A DNA stretch of 64,000 bases from Candidatus Methylobacter favarea (GCF_902806695.1 NZ_CADCXN010000124.1:33999-97998); one strand, 5' to 3'. Numbered from the stretch's first letter, positions 9,271 to 18,937 are shown. Numbers and translations: made by a program. Notes: generated by a model not told the origin, from the sequence alone.

Positions 9271-10938
9271 ATGGCGCAATACATTTATTCAATGAATCGG
9301 GTCGGCAAGATTGTCCCGCCCAAAAAATACATACTCAAAGACATATCTCTTTCTTTTTTCCCCGGTGCAAAAATCGGCGTACTCGGTTTAAACGGCTCGG
9401 GTAAATCTACTCTGCTGAGAATCATGGCGGGTATAGATAAGGATATTGAAGGCGAAGCCATCCCGCAAAAAGGCATTAATATCGGCTATTTGCCACAGGA
9501 ACCGCAACTCGATTCCACTAAAACCGTGCGCGGCAATGTTGAAGAAGCAGTCGCTGAAATCAAGGCGGTATTGCAGCAACTGGATGCGGTTTATGCCGCT
9601 TATGCCGAACCGGATGCAGATTTTGACAAACTTGCTGCAGAACAGGCGCGCCTGGAGGATATTGTCAATGCCTGTGACGGCCATAATGTGGAGCGTAAAC
9701 TTGAAGTCGCAGCCGATGCGTTGCGGTTGCCGGCTTGGGATGCCGATGTCAGCAAATTATCAGGCGGTGAAAAACGCCGCGTCGCCTTATGCCGTTTATT
9801 ATTGTCCAATCCCGATATGCTGTTGCTGGATGAGCCTACCAACCACCTGGACGCAGAATCAGTGGCCTGGCTCGAAAGGTTCCTGCACGATTATCCCGGA
9901 ACCGTCGTCGCGGTAACCCATGACCGTTACTTCCTGGACAATGTCGCCGGCTGGATTCTGGAGCTGGACAGAGGCTCCGGCATACCGTGGGAAGGCAACT
10001 ATTCAAGCTGGCTGGAGCAAAAAAGCGCTCGTCTGCTGCAGGAAGAAAAACAGGAATCCTCTCGCCAAAAGGCCATGAAAGCTGAACTCGAATGGGTGCG
10101 TTCCAATCCCAAAGGCCGACACGCCAAAAGCAAGGCCCGGCTGACGCGCTTTGAAGAACTGTCTTCATCCGATCTGCAAAAGCGCAACGAAACCCAGGAA
10201 ATCTATATTCCGCCCGGCCCGCGCCTGGGCGACATTGTTATTGAAGCAGACCATATCTGCAAGGGTTTTGGCGACAGATTACTGATTAACAACCTGAGCT
10301 TTAAATTGCCTCCGGGCGGCATAGTCGGCATCATCGGCCCTAACGGCGCCGGTAAAACCACGCTGTTCCGCATGATGGCCGCTCTTGAGCAGCCTGATTC
10401 CGGCGCTTTAACACTGGGACAAACGGTGCAGCTCGCCTATGTTGACCAGTTGCGTGATGACATGGACCCGAAAAAAACCGTCTTTGAAGAAATCTCCGAT
10501 GGTTTGGATATGATAACCGTAGGCAAGTATGAAACACCATCTCGCGCTTATGTAGGCCGCTTTAATTTTAAAGGCGCGGACCAGCAAAAACGCATCGGCG
10601 ATCTTTCCGGCGGTGAACGTAATCGTGTGCATCTGGCCAAGCTGCTGAAAAGCGGCGGTAATGTGCTGTTGCTTGATGAGCCGACTAACGATCTGGATGT
10701 GGAAACCCTGCGCGCACTCGAAGAAGCATTACTGGCTTTTCCCGGCTGCGCCGTGGTTATTTCACATGATCGCTGGTTTCTGGATAGAATCGCTACCAAC
10801 ATGCTGGCCTTTGAAGGGGACAGTACTGTTGTCTGGTTTGAAGGCAACTATGCGGATTACGAAGCCGACCGCCATCGCCGCCTGGGCAGTGATGCCGATA
10901 ATCCACATCGCCTAAAATATAAAAAATTGTCGCAGTAG
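9271..10938 (+). CDS. ettA: energy-dependent translational throttle protein EttA (ABC-F)
   Basis: Soluble ABC-F ATPase that binds the ribosomal E site and gates early elongation according to ATP/ADP ratio. I start it at ATG 9271 ([19 protein letters not shown]), giving 555 residues, the same as E. coli EttA; a TTG at 9259 is in frame but unnecessary. Two ABC domains are visible: Walker A at 39-46 and about 356-363 ([16 protein letters not shown]), signatures [13 protein letters not shown] (about 163) and [13 protein letters not shown] (about 445), Walker [12 protein letters not shown] and [11 protein letters not shown]. The linker carries the arm and P-site-tRNA-interacting segments typical of the family. 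Confidence 0.97.
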   Translation: MAQYIYSMNRVGKIVPPKKYILKDISLSFFPGAKIGVLGLNGSGKSTLLRIMAGIDKDIEGEAIPQKGINIGYLPQEPQLDSTKTVRGNVEEAVAEIKAVLQQLDAVYAAYAEPDADFDKLAAEQARLEDIVNACDGHNVERKLEVAADALRLPAWDADVSKLSGGEKRRVALCRLLLSNPDMLLLDEPTNHLDAESVAWLERFLHDYPGTVVAVTHDRYFLDNVAGWILELDRGSGIPWEGNYSSWLEQKSARLLQEEKQESSRQKAMKAELEWVRSNPKGRHAKSKARLTRFEELSSSDLQKRNETQEIYIPPGPRLGDIVIEADHICKGFGDRLLINNLSFKLPPGGIVGIIGPNGAGKTTLFRMMAALEQPDSGALTLGQTVQLAYVDQLRDDMDPKKTVFEEISDGLDMITVGKYETPSRAYVGRFNFKGADQQKRIGDLSGGERNRVHLAKLLKSGGNVLLLDEPTNDLDVETLRALEEALLAFPGCAVVISHDRWFLDRIATNMLAFEGDSTVVWFEGNYADYEADRHRRLGSDADNPHRLKYKKLSQ

Positions 10939-11108
10939 TATATTTCCATACCTGCAGGGAAGCAGGGCACACTATTCATTGCTCATGCCTGAATAATAAA
11001 TCTTTTACCCAAGATGGCTACTGTAATTCCGAGCATACCGGCATTTACCAACAGCTATCTGTCAGTCTAATGCAGAGTTTAATAAGCAATTGTCGATGAC
11101 CAAGGTTT

Positions 11109-12548
11109 ATGCGAGCCGTAAATTTTAATTCGAATTACAGTCTGTCCAGCCCCTACTTTTCTAATAAAATGATTTCCCATTCTCTCAAGTCAGAAGATGC
11201 AGCCCGGCAAAACCTGAAATGGATTTATGTCCTCAGGAATCTGATGATGCTCATTGAGTCCTTTCTGATTTTTTTATCGATACACGGTCTTGATTTTCGC
11301 CTGCCGGAGCAGAAGCTCTGGCTGGTAATATTAGCGATAGGTTCAGTTAATATCTATACCTCGATGCGCTTGCAGACAGACGAGCCGGTTACCGAGTTTG
11401 AGATTTTTTTCCAAATAATGATAGATGTCCTGTCTATCGCGGCATTATTGTATTTGACAGGGGGGGCGTCAAATCCTATTACCTGGGTTTTCCTGTTGCC
11501 CGTCATTATTACCACCATCATGCTGCCCCAATCCTATTCCTGGTATATGGTGATTTTAACTACCTCCATATATACTGTTTTAATTGCCTTCAATGTTCCC
11601 CTGCCATCTATAGAACCGCATATACCGGATCCGGCGCTGCTGCACTCGGATATGGCGCATTATCAAGTGCTGCAGCAAGCCCATGCCATGAGCGACAAAA
11701 GCTATTTCAGCCTGCATTTGTTTGGCATGTGGTTTGGTTTTGTATTTAGTGCCGGATTGGTCGCATTTTTTGTTGCTGAACTGGCCAAGACCCTCAAGAA
11801 CCAGGAGCGAAATCTGGCCGAAGCCCGGGAAAATTCTTTAAGGGACGAGCGTGTTGTAGCGTTGGGCACCCTGGCTGCCAGCGCTGCCCATGATATGGGA
11901 ACACCGTTAGGAACTATTGCCATCGTGGCTCACGAACTGGAGCAGGAGTACCCCCTTCATCGTTTTCCCGATTTGCATGAAAAAACACTCATCATGCAGC
12001 AACAGATCAATCGATGCAAGGAAGCTCTTTCGGTAATGTCAGCCTCGGCCGGCGAACTGCGCGCGGAGTCAGGCAAAATCACGCTGGTGGCCGATTATAT
12101 TGATGCGGTACTCAATCAATGGCGCGTTCATCAACCTACGGCAAAACTGAACTTCTTCATCAATCCCTGCGTTGCGACCCAAGCGAAAATCATTGCTGAA
12201 CGTACACTCACTCACGCCATCATTAATATTTTAAATAACGCCGTGGAAGCGTCACCGGTTGAGCCGGGCATTGAATTTCATGCGTCATGGGATCTGGATT
12301 TTATTACCATTAAAATTCGGGATTTCGGCTCAGGGCTTCCGTTGGAAATAGCCGAGTTGGCAGGCAAACAACCGATAGCCAGCAAGAAGCGGGGATTGGG
12401 CGTAGGATTATTTTTAACCTATTCCACAATCAATCGCTTAGGCGGTAGAATTACGATCTCAAATGTGGAATCAGGCGGAGCCTGTGTAGCAATCACGCTA
12501 CCGTTATTAAAGGCAGAAAATAATGATGAGAACTCAGGAATTGGATAA
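11109..12548 (+). CDS. regB: RegB/PrrB family redox-sensing histidine kinase
   Basis: Membrane sensor kinase of 479 residues. Six hydrophobic segments (about 40-225) include GGASNP at 118-123, the position of the quinone-binding GGxxNPF motif of RegB. The H-box (AHDMGTPLG) has H261. N- and G-boxes follow: NILNNAVEASP, DFGSGLPLEIAEL, KRGLGVGLFLT. C303 in NRCKEAL sits where RegB has its redox-active cysteine. In Rhodobacter the pair senses quinone redox state and controls respiration; the local targets are unknown. AAGG lies three bases before the chosen ATG; an alternative start is 11169. It overlaps regA by 26 bases. Confidence 0.9.
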   Translation: MRAVNFNSNYSLSSPYFSNKMISHSLKSEDAARQNLKWIYVLRNLMMLIESFLIFLSIHGLDFRLPEQKLWLVILAIGSVNIYTSMRLQTDEPVTEFEIFFQIMIDVLSIAALLYLTGGASNPITWVFLLPVIITTIMLPQSYSWYMVILTTSIYTVLIAFNVPLPSIEPHIPDPALLHSDMAHYQVLQQAHAMSDKSYFSLHLFGMWFGFVFSAGLVAFFVAELAKTLKNQERNLAEARENSLRDERVVALGTLAASAAHDMGTPLGTIAIVAHELEQEYPLHRFPDLHEKTLIMQQQINRCKEALSVMSASAGELRAESGKITLVADYIDAVLNQWRVHQPTAKLNFFINPCVATQAKIIAERTLTHAIINILNNAVEASPVEPGIEFHASWDLDFITIKIRDFGSGLPLEIAELAGKQPIASKKRGLGVGLFLTYSTINRLGGRITISNVESGGACVAITLPLLKAENNDENSGIG

Positions 12549-13074
12549 GCCGCGGTTATTGCTGGTTGATGATGATGAAACTTTTTGCCGGGTACTGAAA
12601 ACCGCCCTGGAAAAAAGAAATTATGAAGTGCTGGTGGCTAATAATGTAAAAGACGGCATCATGCTTGCCGAGCAAAATGTCCCGGAATATGCAGTGATTG
12701 ATTTGCGCATTGGCCATGAATCCGGGCTGGAACTGGTAAAAAAACTCATCTCTCTGGATGCCAACACGCAGATTGTCATGCTAACCGGCTTTGCCAGTAT
12801 TGCCACAGCCGTTGAGGCGATAAAGCTGGGAGCCATACATTACTTGACCAAACCTGCCAATGCTGATGAAATCGTTAATGCCTTAAATAAAAATGAAGGC
12901 GACCCCTCGGTGCTGATTAGTGAGAACCCCTTATCGGTAAAACGTCTGGAATGGGAGCATTTGCAAAAAGTATTGATGCAGCATGACGGCAATATTTCGG
13001 CCGCAGCCAGGGCCCTGAGCATGCATCGGCGCACCTTGCAAAGAAAACTGGATAAAAAACCGGTGAGAGAATAA
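12523..13074 (+). CDS. regA: RegA/PrrA/ActR family response regulator
   Basis: A 183-residue DNA-binding response regulator, partner of the overlapping kinase. The receiver domain (about 10-125) has the acidic pocket in LLVDDDE, phosphoacceptor D60 in YAVIDLRIGHESGLELV, the TGFAS switch region and K in YLTKPAN. A short linker leads to a Fis-type helix-turn-helix at the C-terminus (ISAAARALSMHRRTLQRKL), the signature of RegA. Like other RegA proteins it lacks a sigma-54 ATPase domain. A weak hairpin at 13077-13096 follows. Confidence 0.93.
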   Translation: MMRTQELDKPRLLLVDDDETFCRVLKTALEKRNYEVLVANNVKDGIMLAEQNVPEYAVIDLRIGHESGLELVKKLISLDANTQIVMLTGFASIATAVEAIKLGAIHYLTKPANADEIVNALNKNEGDPSVLISENPLSVKRLEWEHLQKVLMQHDGNISAAARALSMHRRTLQRKLDKKPVRE

Positions 13075-13076
13075 AG

Positions 13077-13108
13077 CCGCCAAGCCAATCTGGCGGTTAT
13101 CTTTGTTT
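13077..13108 (+). terminator. hairpin after regA
   Basis: A six-base stem (CCGCCA 13077-13082, TGGCGG 13091-13096) with an eight-base loop, followed by a T-rich run (TTATCTTTGTTT). It sits right after the regA stop codon and between convergent genes. Confidence 0.55.
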
Positions 13109-13131
13109 ACAAATCAGTCTGCCCGCCAGCC

Positions 13132-13986
13132 TCATAATTTTCCAGTCTTAAAGGTATCGCACTGCTTCGGATCGCCGGTTTTTATGCCGATGCTGAACCA
13201 GCGCATGCGCTGTTCAGAGGAGCCGTGGGTAAAAGATTCGGGCACTACATAGCCGCGCGCCTGTTTTTGCAGGCGATCATCACCCACTCCGCTGGCCGCA
13301 GCCAGCGCTTCCTCGATGTCGCCGGGTTCGAGAATTTGCCGGGATTTATCGGCGTGATTCGCCCATACGCCGGCGAAACAATCGGCTTGCAATTCCATGT
13401 GCACCTGTAATTGATTGTTTCGCGCCGGATTGCCGCGTTGCCGAGCCTGATAGACTCTGTCCGCAATGCCCAGCAGATTTTGGACATGGTGGCCTACCTC
13501 ATGAGCGATGACATAGGCCTGGGCGAAGTCGCCGGGCGCGTTATGGCGGGCGGCCAGATCGTTGAAGAAACTCATGTCCAGGTAAAGTTTGTGATCACCC
13601 GGACAATAGAAGGGGCCCATCGCCGCTTGGGCGAAGCCGCAGGCCGATTCTACCTGGCCGCTGAAAAGCACCAGTGTGGGCTGTTCATAATGGCCGCCTG
13701 ATTTTTGAAATATCTCGCCCCAGGTGTCTTCGGTGTCAGCCAGCACGACAGCAATGAATTTTTTAAGCCGCTCTTCTTCCGGGTTTAAAGGCACAGGCTG
13801 AGCCTGTTGCTCAGGAGGCGCGAGATTAACGAGCTGATTCAAAACCACGGCTGGATCAACGCCGAGCAACATCGCGATAACGGCCATGACGATTGCTCCC
13901 AGTCCGCCGCCGATTATTCCTCTGCCGCCCATGCGCAGGCCGCGCCGATCTTCAATATTACTGCTTTCACGTCCATCTTCACGCAT
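13132..13986 (-). CDS. neutral zinc metallopeptidase family protein (YpfJ-like)
   Basis: A 284-residue protein of the putative neutral zinc metallopeptidase family (PF04228; E. coli YpfJ). The zinc-binding HEVGH is at 162-166 in YVIAHEVGHHVQ, and further conserved blocks are FCxGDHKLYLDMSFF-like FYCPGDHKLYLDMSF, QADCFAGVWA and FTHGSSEQRMRWF. One predicted membrane span lies near residues 22-45, so the catalytic part is probably in the periplasm. Substrates are not known. An AAGGAG site lies a few bases upstream of the ATG. Confidence 0.92.
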   Translation of the reverse strand: MREDGRESSNIEDRRGLRMGGRGIIGGGLGAIVMAVIAMLLGVDPAVVLNQLVNLAPPEQQAQPVPLNPEEERLKKFIAVVLADTEDTWGEIFQKSGGHYEQPTLVLFSGQVESACGFAQAAMGPFYCPGDHKLYLDMSFFNDLAARHNAPGDFAQAYVIAHEVGHHVQNLLGIADRVYQARQRGNPARNNQLQVHMELQADCFAGVWANHADKSRQILEPGDIEEALAAASGVGDDRLQKQARGYVVPESFTHGSSEQRMRWFSIGIKTGDPKQCDTFKTGKL

Positions 13987-14042
13987 AATGCTTTCTCCTT
14001 ACCGCTTCAAAATCAGAACGAATACGTCTAATGGAGTTTATT

Positions 14043-14843
14043 TTACCGCTTCATTAAAGCCTTTTTTGCTGCATTCCAGAATGCGTCCAGCTCAGCCAGA
14101 TCGCAGTCCCTTAAATCTCGATCTGATGCCCTAGCCTGACGTTCTACATATTGAAATCGTCTGGAAAATTTTTTCGTGCTTTCCTTGAGGGCGATTTCAG
14201 GATTAACCTTTAAATGACGGGCCAGGTTAACGACGACCAGCAATAAGTCGCCAATTTCCTCCTTGATATGAGCCTGATCGCCGGATTCCCACGCTTCCCT
14301 GACTTCCTCCATCTCTTCCCTGACTTTATCAAAAACCGGCAACACTTCAGACCAGTCAAATCCGTAATTTGCTGCACGGTCCTGTATTTTTTCACATTCC
14401 ATCAGGGCCGGAAGATTGCCGGCCACCCCGGCTAAAACGCTGTCCTGCTCAACGGTTTTGTTTTTTCTTTGCCGCTCTAGTGCCTTAGCCTGTTCCCATG
14501 CCCGATGGCGTTCCTCATCGCTGTTAAAAACCGTATCTGAAAAAACCTGCGGATGCCGGTGTATCAGTTTTTCGCAAATAGCCCCGGAAACTTCTTCGAA
14601 ATCGAATAGCCCCAGCTCCTCGGCGATGCGGGAATGGAAAACTACCTGTAACAATAGATCGCCCAACTCCGAACGCAAGTCATCCGGATCATTGCGCTCG
14701 ATAGCGTCCGCCACTTCGTAGGCTTCTTCGATGACATAGGGCATCAGGCTGGTAAAATCCTGCTTGACATCCCAAGCACATCCGGTTTCCGGATGGCGCA
14801 GTCTGGCCATGATAGCCAACAGGTTCCGGGTATTTTTCAGCAT
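14043..14843 (-). CDS. mazG: nucleoside triphosphate pyrophosphohydrolase MazG
   Basis: Hydrolyses nucleoside triphosphates to monophosphates and pyrophosphate, cleaning noncanonical nucleotides. I start it at 14843 (MLKNTRNLLAIMARLRHP), giving 266 residues as in E. coli MazG (263); the longer frame to 14924 would overlap the upstream kinase gene. Two MazG domains are seen, with metal-binding EEAYEVADAIE and ELGDLLLQVVFHS in the first and EIGDLLLVVVNLARHL in the second. The upstream kinase stop is 25 bases away, so dgkA, the kinase and mazG are probably one operon. Confidence 0.95.
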   Translation of the reverse strand: MLKNTRNLLAIMARLRHPETGCAWDVKQDFTSLMPYVIEEAYEVADAIERNDPDDLRSELGDLLLQVVFHSRIAEELGLFDFEEVSGAICEKLIHRHPQVFSDTVFNSDEERHRAWEQAKALERQRKNKTVEQDSVLAGVAGNLPALMECEKIQDRAANYGFDWSEVLPVFDKVREEMEEVREAWESGDQAHIKEEIGDLLLVVVNLARHLKVNPEIALKESTKKFSRRFQYVERQARASDRDLRDCDLAELDAFWNAAKKALMKR

Positions 14844-14868
14844 CAATAACTCATCAGTGCTCGAACTA

Positions 14869-15801
14869 TCAAAACGAGGTTCCAAAGTTTTCGCGGTAGC
14901 GTTGTTTGAAACTGTCCAGGTCAAAGGAATGGTTCTGGGTGCCGTTATGTTCTATTTTAATTGCGCCCATTAATGATGCAATCCTGCCGGTAATTTCCCA
15001 TCCCAGCTCATTCAGCAAGCCATATAAAAGACCGGCTCTATGGGCATCGCCGCAGCCTGTGGGATCAAGCAGCACATAGGGTTTGGCCGGCGGAATAGTA
15101 ATACATTGTCCCTGCGTATAAATTTTGGAGCCCTTGCCGCCCAGCGTAATAATTAATGCATCTACATGTTCAGCTATTTGTGCTAATGTCAAACCGGTGC
15201 GCTCCTGCATTAACTCTGATTCATAATCGTTTAAAGTCACCCAGCTTGCCTGATCCAGAAATTTAATCAGTTCATCGCCGTTAAACATCGGCATGCCCTG
15301 GCCCGGATCAAAAATAAAAGGTATGTCCAATTCCTTGAATTGTTCGGCATGCACTTGCATGCCTTCCTTGCCGTCAGGTGATACGATGCCCAGGCTGATG
15401 CCTTTGTCTGTAGGCACTGAATTCAGATGCGAGTAATTCATTGCGCCCGGATGAAAGGCGGTAATCTGGTTATCGTCTTCATCCGTGGTAATGTAGGCTT
15501 GGCCGGTATAAGTATTATCCAGAATACGAATGAATTCGCTGGACAATCCGTTCTGGCACAGCCATTGCGCGTAGGGCTCAAAATCATGACCTACGGTAGC
15601 CATCATTAACGGTTCTTCACCCAGCAATTTCAGATTATAGGCGATATTGCCGGCGCAGCCGCCGAACTCGCGGCGCATTACCGGCACCAGAAATGACACA
15701 TTCAGGATGTGGACTTTTTCCGGCAAAATATGATTTTTAAATTTGTCATGAAAGACCATGATGGTATCGTAAGCCATGGATCCACATATCAATGCACTCA
15801 T
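14869..15801 (-). CDS. PfkB family carbohydrate/nucleoside kinase
   Basis: A 310-residue cytoplasmic kinase of the ribokinase/PfkB family, nearest in pattern to the adenosine-kinase-like group. An AGAGGA lies six bases upstream of ATG 15801, so I prefer this start to the longer frame at 15849. Substrate-binding GGCAGNIAYNLKLLG is at about 38-52, and PfkB signature 2 is DPTGCGDAHRAGLLYGL near 247-263 with the catalytic aspartate in GCGDA. The sugar or nucleoside substrate cannot be assigned with confidence. Eleven bases separate it from dgkA. Confidence 0.88.
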   Translation of the reverse strand: MSALICGSMAYDTIMVFHDKFKNHILPEKVHILNVSFLVPVMRREFGGCAGNIAYNLKLLGEEPLMMATVGHDFEPYAQWLCQNGLSSEFIRILDNTYTGQAYITTDEDDNQITAFHPGAMNYSHLNSVPTDKGISLGIVSPDGKEGMQVHAEQFKELDIPFIFDPGQGMPMFNGDELIKFLDQASWVTLNDYESELMQERTGLTLAQIAEHVDALIITLGGKGSKIYTQGQCITIPPAKPYVLLDPTGCGDAHRAGLLYGLLNELGWEITGRIASLMGAIKIEHNGTQNHSFDLDSFKQRYRENFGTSF

Positions 15802-15812
15802 CGCGTTCCTCT

Positions 15813-16172
15813 TTAAAGTAAAATCAATGTCCAGGTTATGGCTGCCCAAACCAGTGACATCATGACCGCTGCAGAGCCGATATCTTTGGCCCTGCCGGAT
15901 AATTCATGATGTTCAAAGCCGACTCTGTCAACGATAGTCTCTATGGCTGAATTTAACAATTCAACCAGCAGGACCAGAATCATAGTGCCGATCAACAGAA
16001 CTTTTTCAATATTTGTCTTTCCCAGCCAGATAGCCACCGGCGTAGTTACCACAAACAACAATACTTCCTGCCTGAAGGCCTCTTCATGTTCCCAGGCTGC
16101 TTTAAAACCGGCTATTGAGAAAATGCAGGCATTGATCAGCCGTTGTAAACCTCTCGCATTCTGATTTGCCAT
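15813..16172 (-). CDS. dgkA: diacylglycerol kinase DgkA
   Basis: Small inner-membrane enzyme that phosphorylates diacylglycerol released by envelope glycan synthesis back to phosphatidic acid. The 119 residues show three membrane spans and the family signature: GLQRLINACIFSIAGFKAAW, EEAFRQEVLL with the catalytic glutamate, and ELLNSAIETIVDRVG. Length matches E. coli DgkA (122). First gene of a likely dgkA-kinase-mazG operon. Confidence 0.96.
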   Translation of the reverse strand: MANQNARGLQRLINACIFSIAGFKAAWEHEEAFRQEVLLFVVTTPVAIWLGKTNIEKVLLIGTMILVLLVELLNSAIETIVDRVGFEHHELSGRAKDIGSAAVMMSLVWAAITWTLILL

Positions 16173-16237
16173 TGTTTGTTACGATCAGTGTTTTCGAAGT
16201 GTTTTATACAAAATGGACTGGAAAAGGCGCATTTTCA

Positions 16238-16257
16238 AGGCGGAAAACCATCCGCCT
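16238..16257 (-). terminator. possible weak hairpin after gcvH
   Basis: A seven-base inverted repeat (AGGCGGA 16238-16244, TCCGCCT 16251-16257) lies 17 bases past the gcvH stop in the direction of its transcription. There is no good T tract, so termination is doubtful. Confidence 0.25.
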
Positions 16258-16273
16258 GGCCTTGCCATTTAAT

Positions 16274-16657
16274 TTAGTGCTCTATCATCTGGGCATAGTC
16301 AGGCGCATCCATCAACTGATCCAGATCCGCTACCGCGTCCGCTCTTATGCAAAAAAGCCAGGTGTGATAAGCATCCTTGTTTATTTGCTCCGGCTCATCC
16401 ACCAGCGCCACATTGACGGCGACAATTTCACCTGCGGCCGGACTGAACAAGTCTGAGGCTGTTTTAACCGACTCTACTACGGCGCATTGTTCTCCGGCCT
16501 GAACTTTTCGCCCCAGTTCGGGCAGCTCGATATAAACCAGATCGCCCAACTCTTCCTGAGCAAAATCAGTTATGCCGACACGAACGATATTATCATCTTC
16601 CAGTTGCGCCCATTCATGGGTTTTCGTGTATTTTAAATTTTCCGGTAAATCACTCAT
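16274..16657 (-). CDS. gcvH: glycine cleavage system H protein
   Basis: Lipoyl carrier protein that shuttles the aminomethyl group between the P, T and L proteins of glycine cleavage. I prefer the ATG at 16657 (MSDLPENLKYTKTHEW), which has GAGAG six bases upstream; the in-frame ATG at 16663 abuts that site. The product has 127 residues. The lipoyl attachment lysine is in AVVESVKTASDL (about residue 65), and GDLVYIELPELGR is conserved. gcvT and gcvP are not nearby, so the gene is split from the rest of the system. Confidence 0.96.
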   Translation of the reverse strand: MSDLPENLKYTKTHEWAQLEDDNIVRVGITDFAQEELGDLVYIELPELGRKVQAGEQCAVVESVKTASDLFSPAAGEIVAVNVALVDEPEQINKDAYHTWLFCIRADAVADLDQLMDAPDYAQMIEH

Positions 16658-16804
16658 GTTCATCTCTCAAAAAAACTTTGGGGTTATCCGCTTGATTCTT
16701 CACAAAAGGATAACCTGCTATTTTTTAAAAACAACAAAAAATTTATTTAACTTAGCGGTTAACCTTATAATTTATGCCTATTTTCAAACCTGCTTTTCGA
16801 CAGT

Positions 16805-17830
16805 ATGCTTTTTCCCGCCGATAGTAATGGGCTGCTGATGCCCTGTATTTTTCTATTCAGTCTGCTTCCAGCCTTTGCAACCTTTGCCAATGACGATGAG
16901 CAACCGTCAAAAGTACAGGTCAGGGCGGCTCAGCCGGTTATCCATCTGGACGATAAAACGCAGTCGATTTCAGGCATACAGACTGCGACGCTTCAGTCTG
17001 TCAACTATCATACCGAATTCACGGCTAATGGAAAGGCTATCAATATACAGCCGTTACTGGCTTTGCATAATCAATATATACTGGCCCTGGCCGAACGCAG
17101 AAGCGCCGCGGCAAAGTTCAACCATGCCGAGCAGAACATCAAGCGCCAGCAGAATTTATATCGTCATGGAGTCACTTCAAAGCACAATTTGCAAAGTCAG
17201 CAAGCGCAATGGCAAACCGATAAATCCCAACTGGACGCCGTGCGCTTTCAGGGCCAGGCCATTTACAATGAAGTACTGCTTAACTGGGGTAAAAAGCTCG
17301 CCGACTGGGTAGTGTCTGCCGATTCGGACAAGCTGAATGATTTTTTATCCGGCCGTCAGGCGCTGCTGCAAATTACCCTGCCGGCCGATAAACATTTAGC
17401 GGACGACATTCAAACTATTTACATAGAGCCGTCAGGCGTGCGCAATTCGGCCCAAAAAGCCAGCCTGATTTCGCCCGCTCCGCAAACCGATAATTCCATC
17501 CAGGGTGAGAGCTATTTTTTCCGGACTGCGGCTGACGCCCGCATAAGAACAGGCATGCGCATCGCGGCCTGGATACCTGAGCAAAATGAGGAGCGGCCCG
17601 GCGTTGTTATTCCCAAATCCGCTTTACTCTGGTATCTGGATCAGGCATTTGTCTATATTAAAACCGGCAGGGAAAAGTTTAGCCGCCGTAGCATCGATCA
17701 TTTTTCAGCTGCAACTGACGGTTACTTTGTCAGTGAGGAACTCAAGCCCGGCGACCAAGTCGTCATCACAGGAGGGCAAATGCTGCTGTCCGAAGAAATT
17801 CGCGGGCAAATTCCTAATGAAGATGATTAA
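16805..17830 (+). CDS. RND-type efflux periplasmic adaptor subunit (orphan)
   Basis: A 341-residue exported protein with the layout of a membrane fusion protein: a hydrophobic N-terminus, a short helical hairpin at about 85-150 (EQNIKRQQNLYRHGVTSKHN, the pattern of adaptor hairpins), a barrel domain and a C-terminal domain with VVIPKSALLWYLDQAFVYIK and LKPGDQVVITGGQMLLSEE. The signal region lacks the usual basic residues whether started at 16805 or 16841, so the start is uncertain. No RND pump or outer-membrane channel gene follows; a strong terminator lies 330 bases downstream. It may serve a pump encoded elsewhere. Confidence 0.8.
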   Translation: MLFPADSNGLLMPCIFLFSLLPAFATFANDDEQPSKVQVRAAQPVIHLDDKTQSISGIQTATLQSVNYHTEFTANGKAINIQPLLALHNQYILALAERRSAAAKFNHAEQNIKRQQNLYRHGVTSKHNLQSQQAQWQTDKSQLDAVRFQGQAIYNEVLLNWGKKLADWVVSADSDKLNDFLSGRQALLQITLPADKHLADDIQTIYIEPSGVRNSAQKASLISPAPQTDNSIQGESYFFRTAADARIRTGMRIAAWIPEQNEERPGVVIPKSALLWYLDQAFVYIKTGREKFSRRSIDHFSAATDGYFVSEELKPGDQVVITGGQMLLSEEIRGQIPNEDD

Positions 17831-18026
17831 GCGGCTAGCCCTGAATTTGCCATGCCGTTTGCTTTTCATCCCGGTAATTGGTCTGCGATTTCCAGGCTAT
17901 GCCTGTCTGGACGCTAGTTGGGAACTGCGATCCGGCAGCGTTGCTGATATGGATGACATTATCACGGCGCGAGCCGGTAGACTTTTTGTTACTGTAAATA
18001 ACTTTAAGCGATCTTTATCCCCTTGA
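17817..18026 (+). CDS. possible small ORF overlapping the adaptor gene
   Basis: A 69-codon frame starting with an ATG inside the end of the adaptor gene (overlap 14 bases). The first 25 residues are hydrophobic and basic (MKMIKRLALNLPCRLLFIPV), a little like a signal peptide, but the remainder resembles nothing I know. It could be a remnant of a pump or channel gene that once followed the adaptor, or chance. Confidence 0.25.
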   Translation: MKMIKRLALNLPCRLLFIPVIGLRFPGYACLDASWELRSGSVADMDDIITARAGRLFVTVNNFKRSLSP

Positions 18027-18159
18027 TCCTATAGGCTAAGCTGCGACAATATGCCACATTTTTATTTGCAATAAGTGTTGCTATTATTAACCTAACTTTT
18101 AGGGTTTTAACAAGCCCGATAGCTGAAAGTTGCGTTATATCCTTCCTAATATTATTTAT

Positions 18160-18186
18160 GGCAGTTTTATAAACTGCCTTTTTTTT
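18160..18186 (+). terminator. strong rho-independent terminator
   Basis: Eight-base stem (GGCAGTTT 18160-18167, AAACTGCC 18171-18178), three-base loop, then eight Ts (18179-18186). It faces rightward and protects the end of msrA, which runs on the other strand. Confidence 0.85.
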
Positions 18187-18204
18187 GCCTGCTGTAATCC
18201 TGTT

Positions 18205-18837
18205 TTAGTCAAAAGCCACGCCCAGACCTCCTATGCCGCAATATCCCCCCGGTTGTTTGGCCAGGTATTGCTGATGGTAATCTTCAGCATAATAAAATTC
18301 GCCTGCCGGCATTATCTCCGTGGTTATTTGGCCAAAGCCCGCCTCAGTGAGCCGCTGCTGGTAGTATTTTTTGGATTCAAGCGCTGTCTGATGTTGTTCT
18401 TCAGTATAAGTATAAATTCCGGACCTGTATTGAGTGCCAAGATCGTTGCCTTGCCTCATTCCCTGCGTCGGATTATGCGATGTCCAGAACAGCTCAAGTA
18501 ATTCATGGTAGGGAGTTAATGCCGGATCGAAAATAACTTTTACAACTTCGCTATGTCCGGTTAAACCGCTGCAGATTTCTTCATAAGTCGGGTTGGGGGT
18601 ATAGCCGGCGCTATACCCGACCGCCGTGCTGAAAATATTCGGATATTGCCAGAATTTCCGTTCAGCTCCCCAAAAGCATCCCAGGCCAAACACTGCCTGT
18701 TCCATGGTTTCAGGAAATGGCGGAAGCATGGGATTACCGTTCACAAAATGCCTGTTTGAAACAGGCATGGGCGTATTTCGGCCCGGTAAGGCATGGGCCG
18801 GATCAGGCAAAATCAGTTTTTTTGATGAAAAGATCAT
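18205..18837 (-). CDS. msrA: peptide methionine sulfoxide reductase MsrA
   Basis: Reduces the S epimer of methionine sulfoxide in proteins. I start it at 18837 ([20 protein letters not shown]), giving 210 residues, close to E. coli MsrA (212) including its N-terminal ALPGRNTPM motif; the longer frame to 18885 is not needed. The catalytic cysteine is in [10 protein letters not shown], followed by [20 protein letters not shown] and [12 protein letters not shown]. The resolving cysteine region is [10 protein letters not shown] near the C-terminus. Confidence 0.96.
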   Translation of the reverse strand: MIFSSKKLILPDPAHALPGRNTPMPVSNRHFVNGNPMLPPFPETMEQAVFGLGCFWGAERKFWQYPNIFSTAVGYSAGYTPNPTYEEICSGLTGHSEVVKVIFDPALTPYHELLELFWTSHNPTQGMRQGNDLGTQYRSGIYTYTEEQHQTALESKKYYQQRLTEAGFGQITTEIMPAGEFYYAEDYHQQYLAKQPGGYCGIGGLGVAFD

Positions 18838-18937
18838 GGCAAATATGCTATTTTGTCCATTAAATTCAAGGGCGGTCTGACCCAAGATTACTACGATTAT
18901 TAATTTTAATAAAGTCTAAATCTTTAACTGGAGAGTG

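Noticed and set aside
9388..9684. Long antisense frames inside ettA
   Set aside because: They are shadows of a clearly coding gene, caused by its codon composition.
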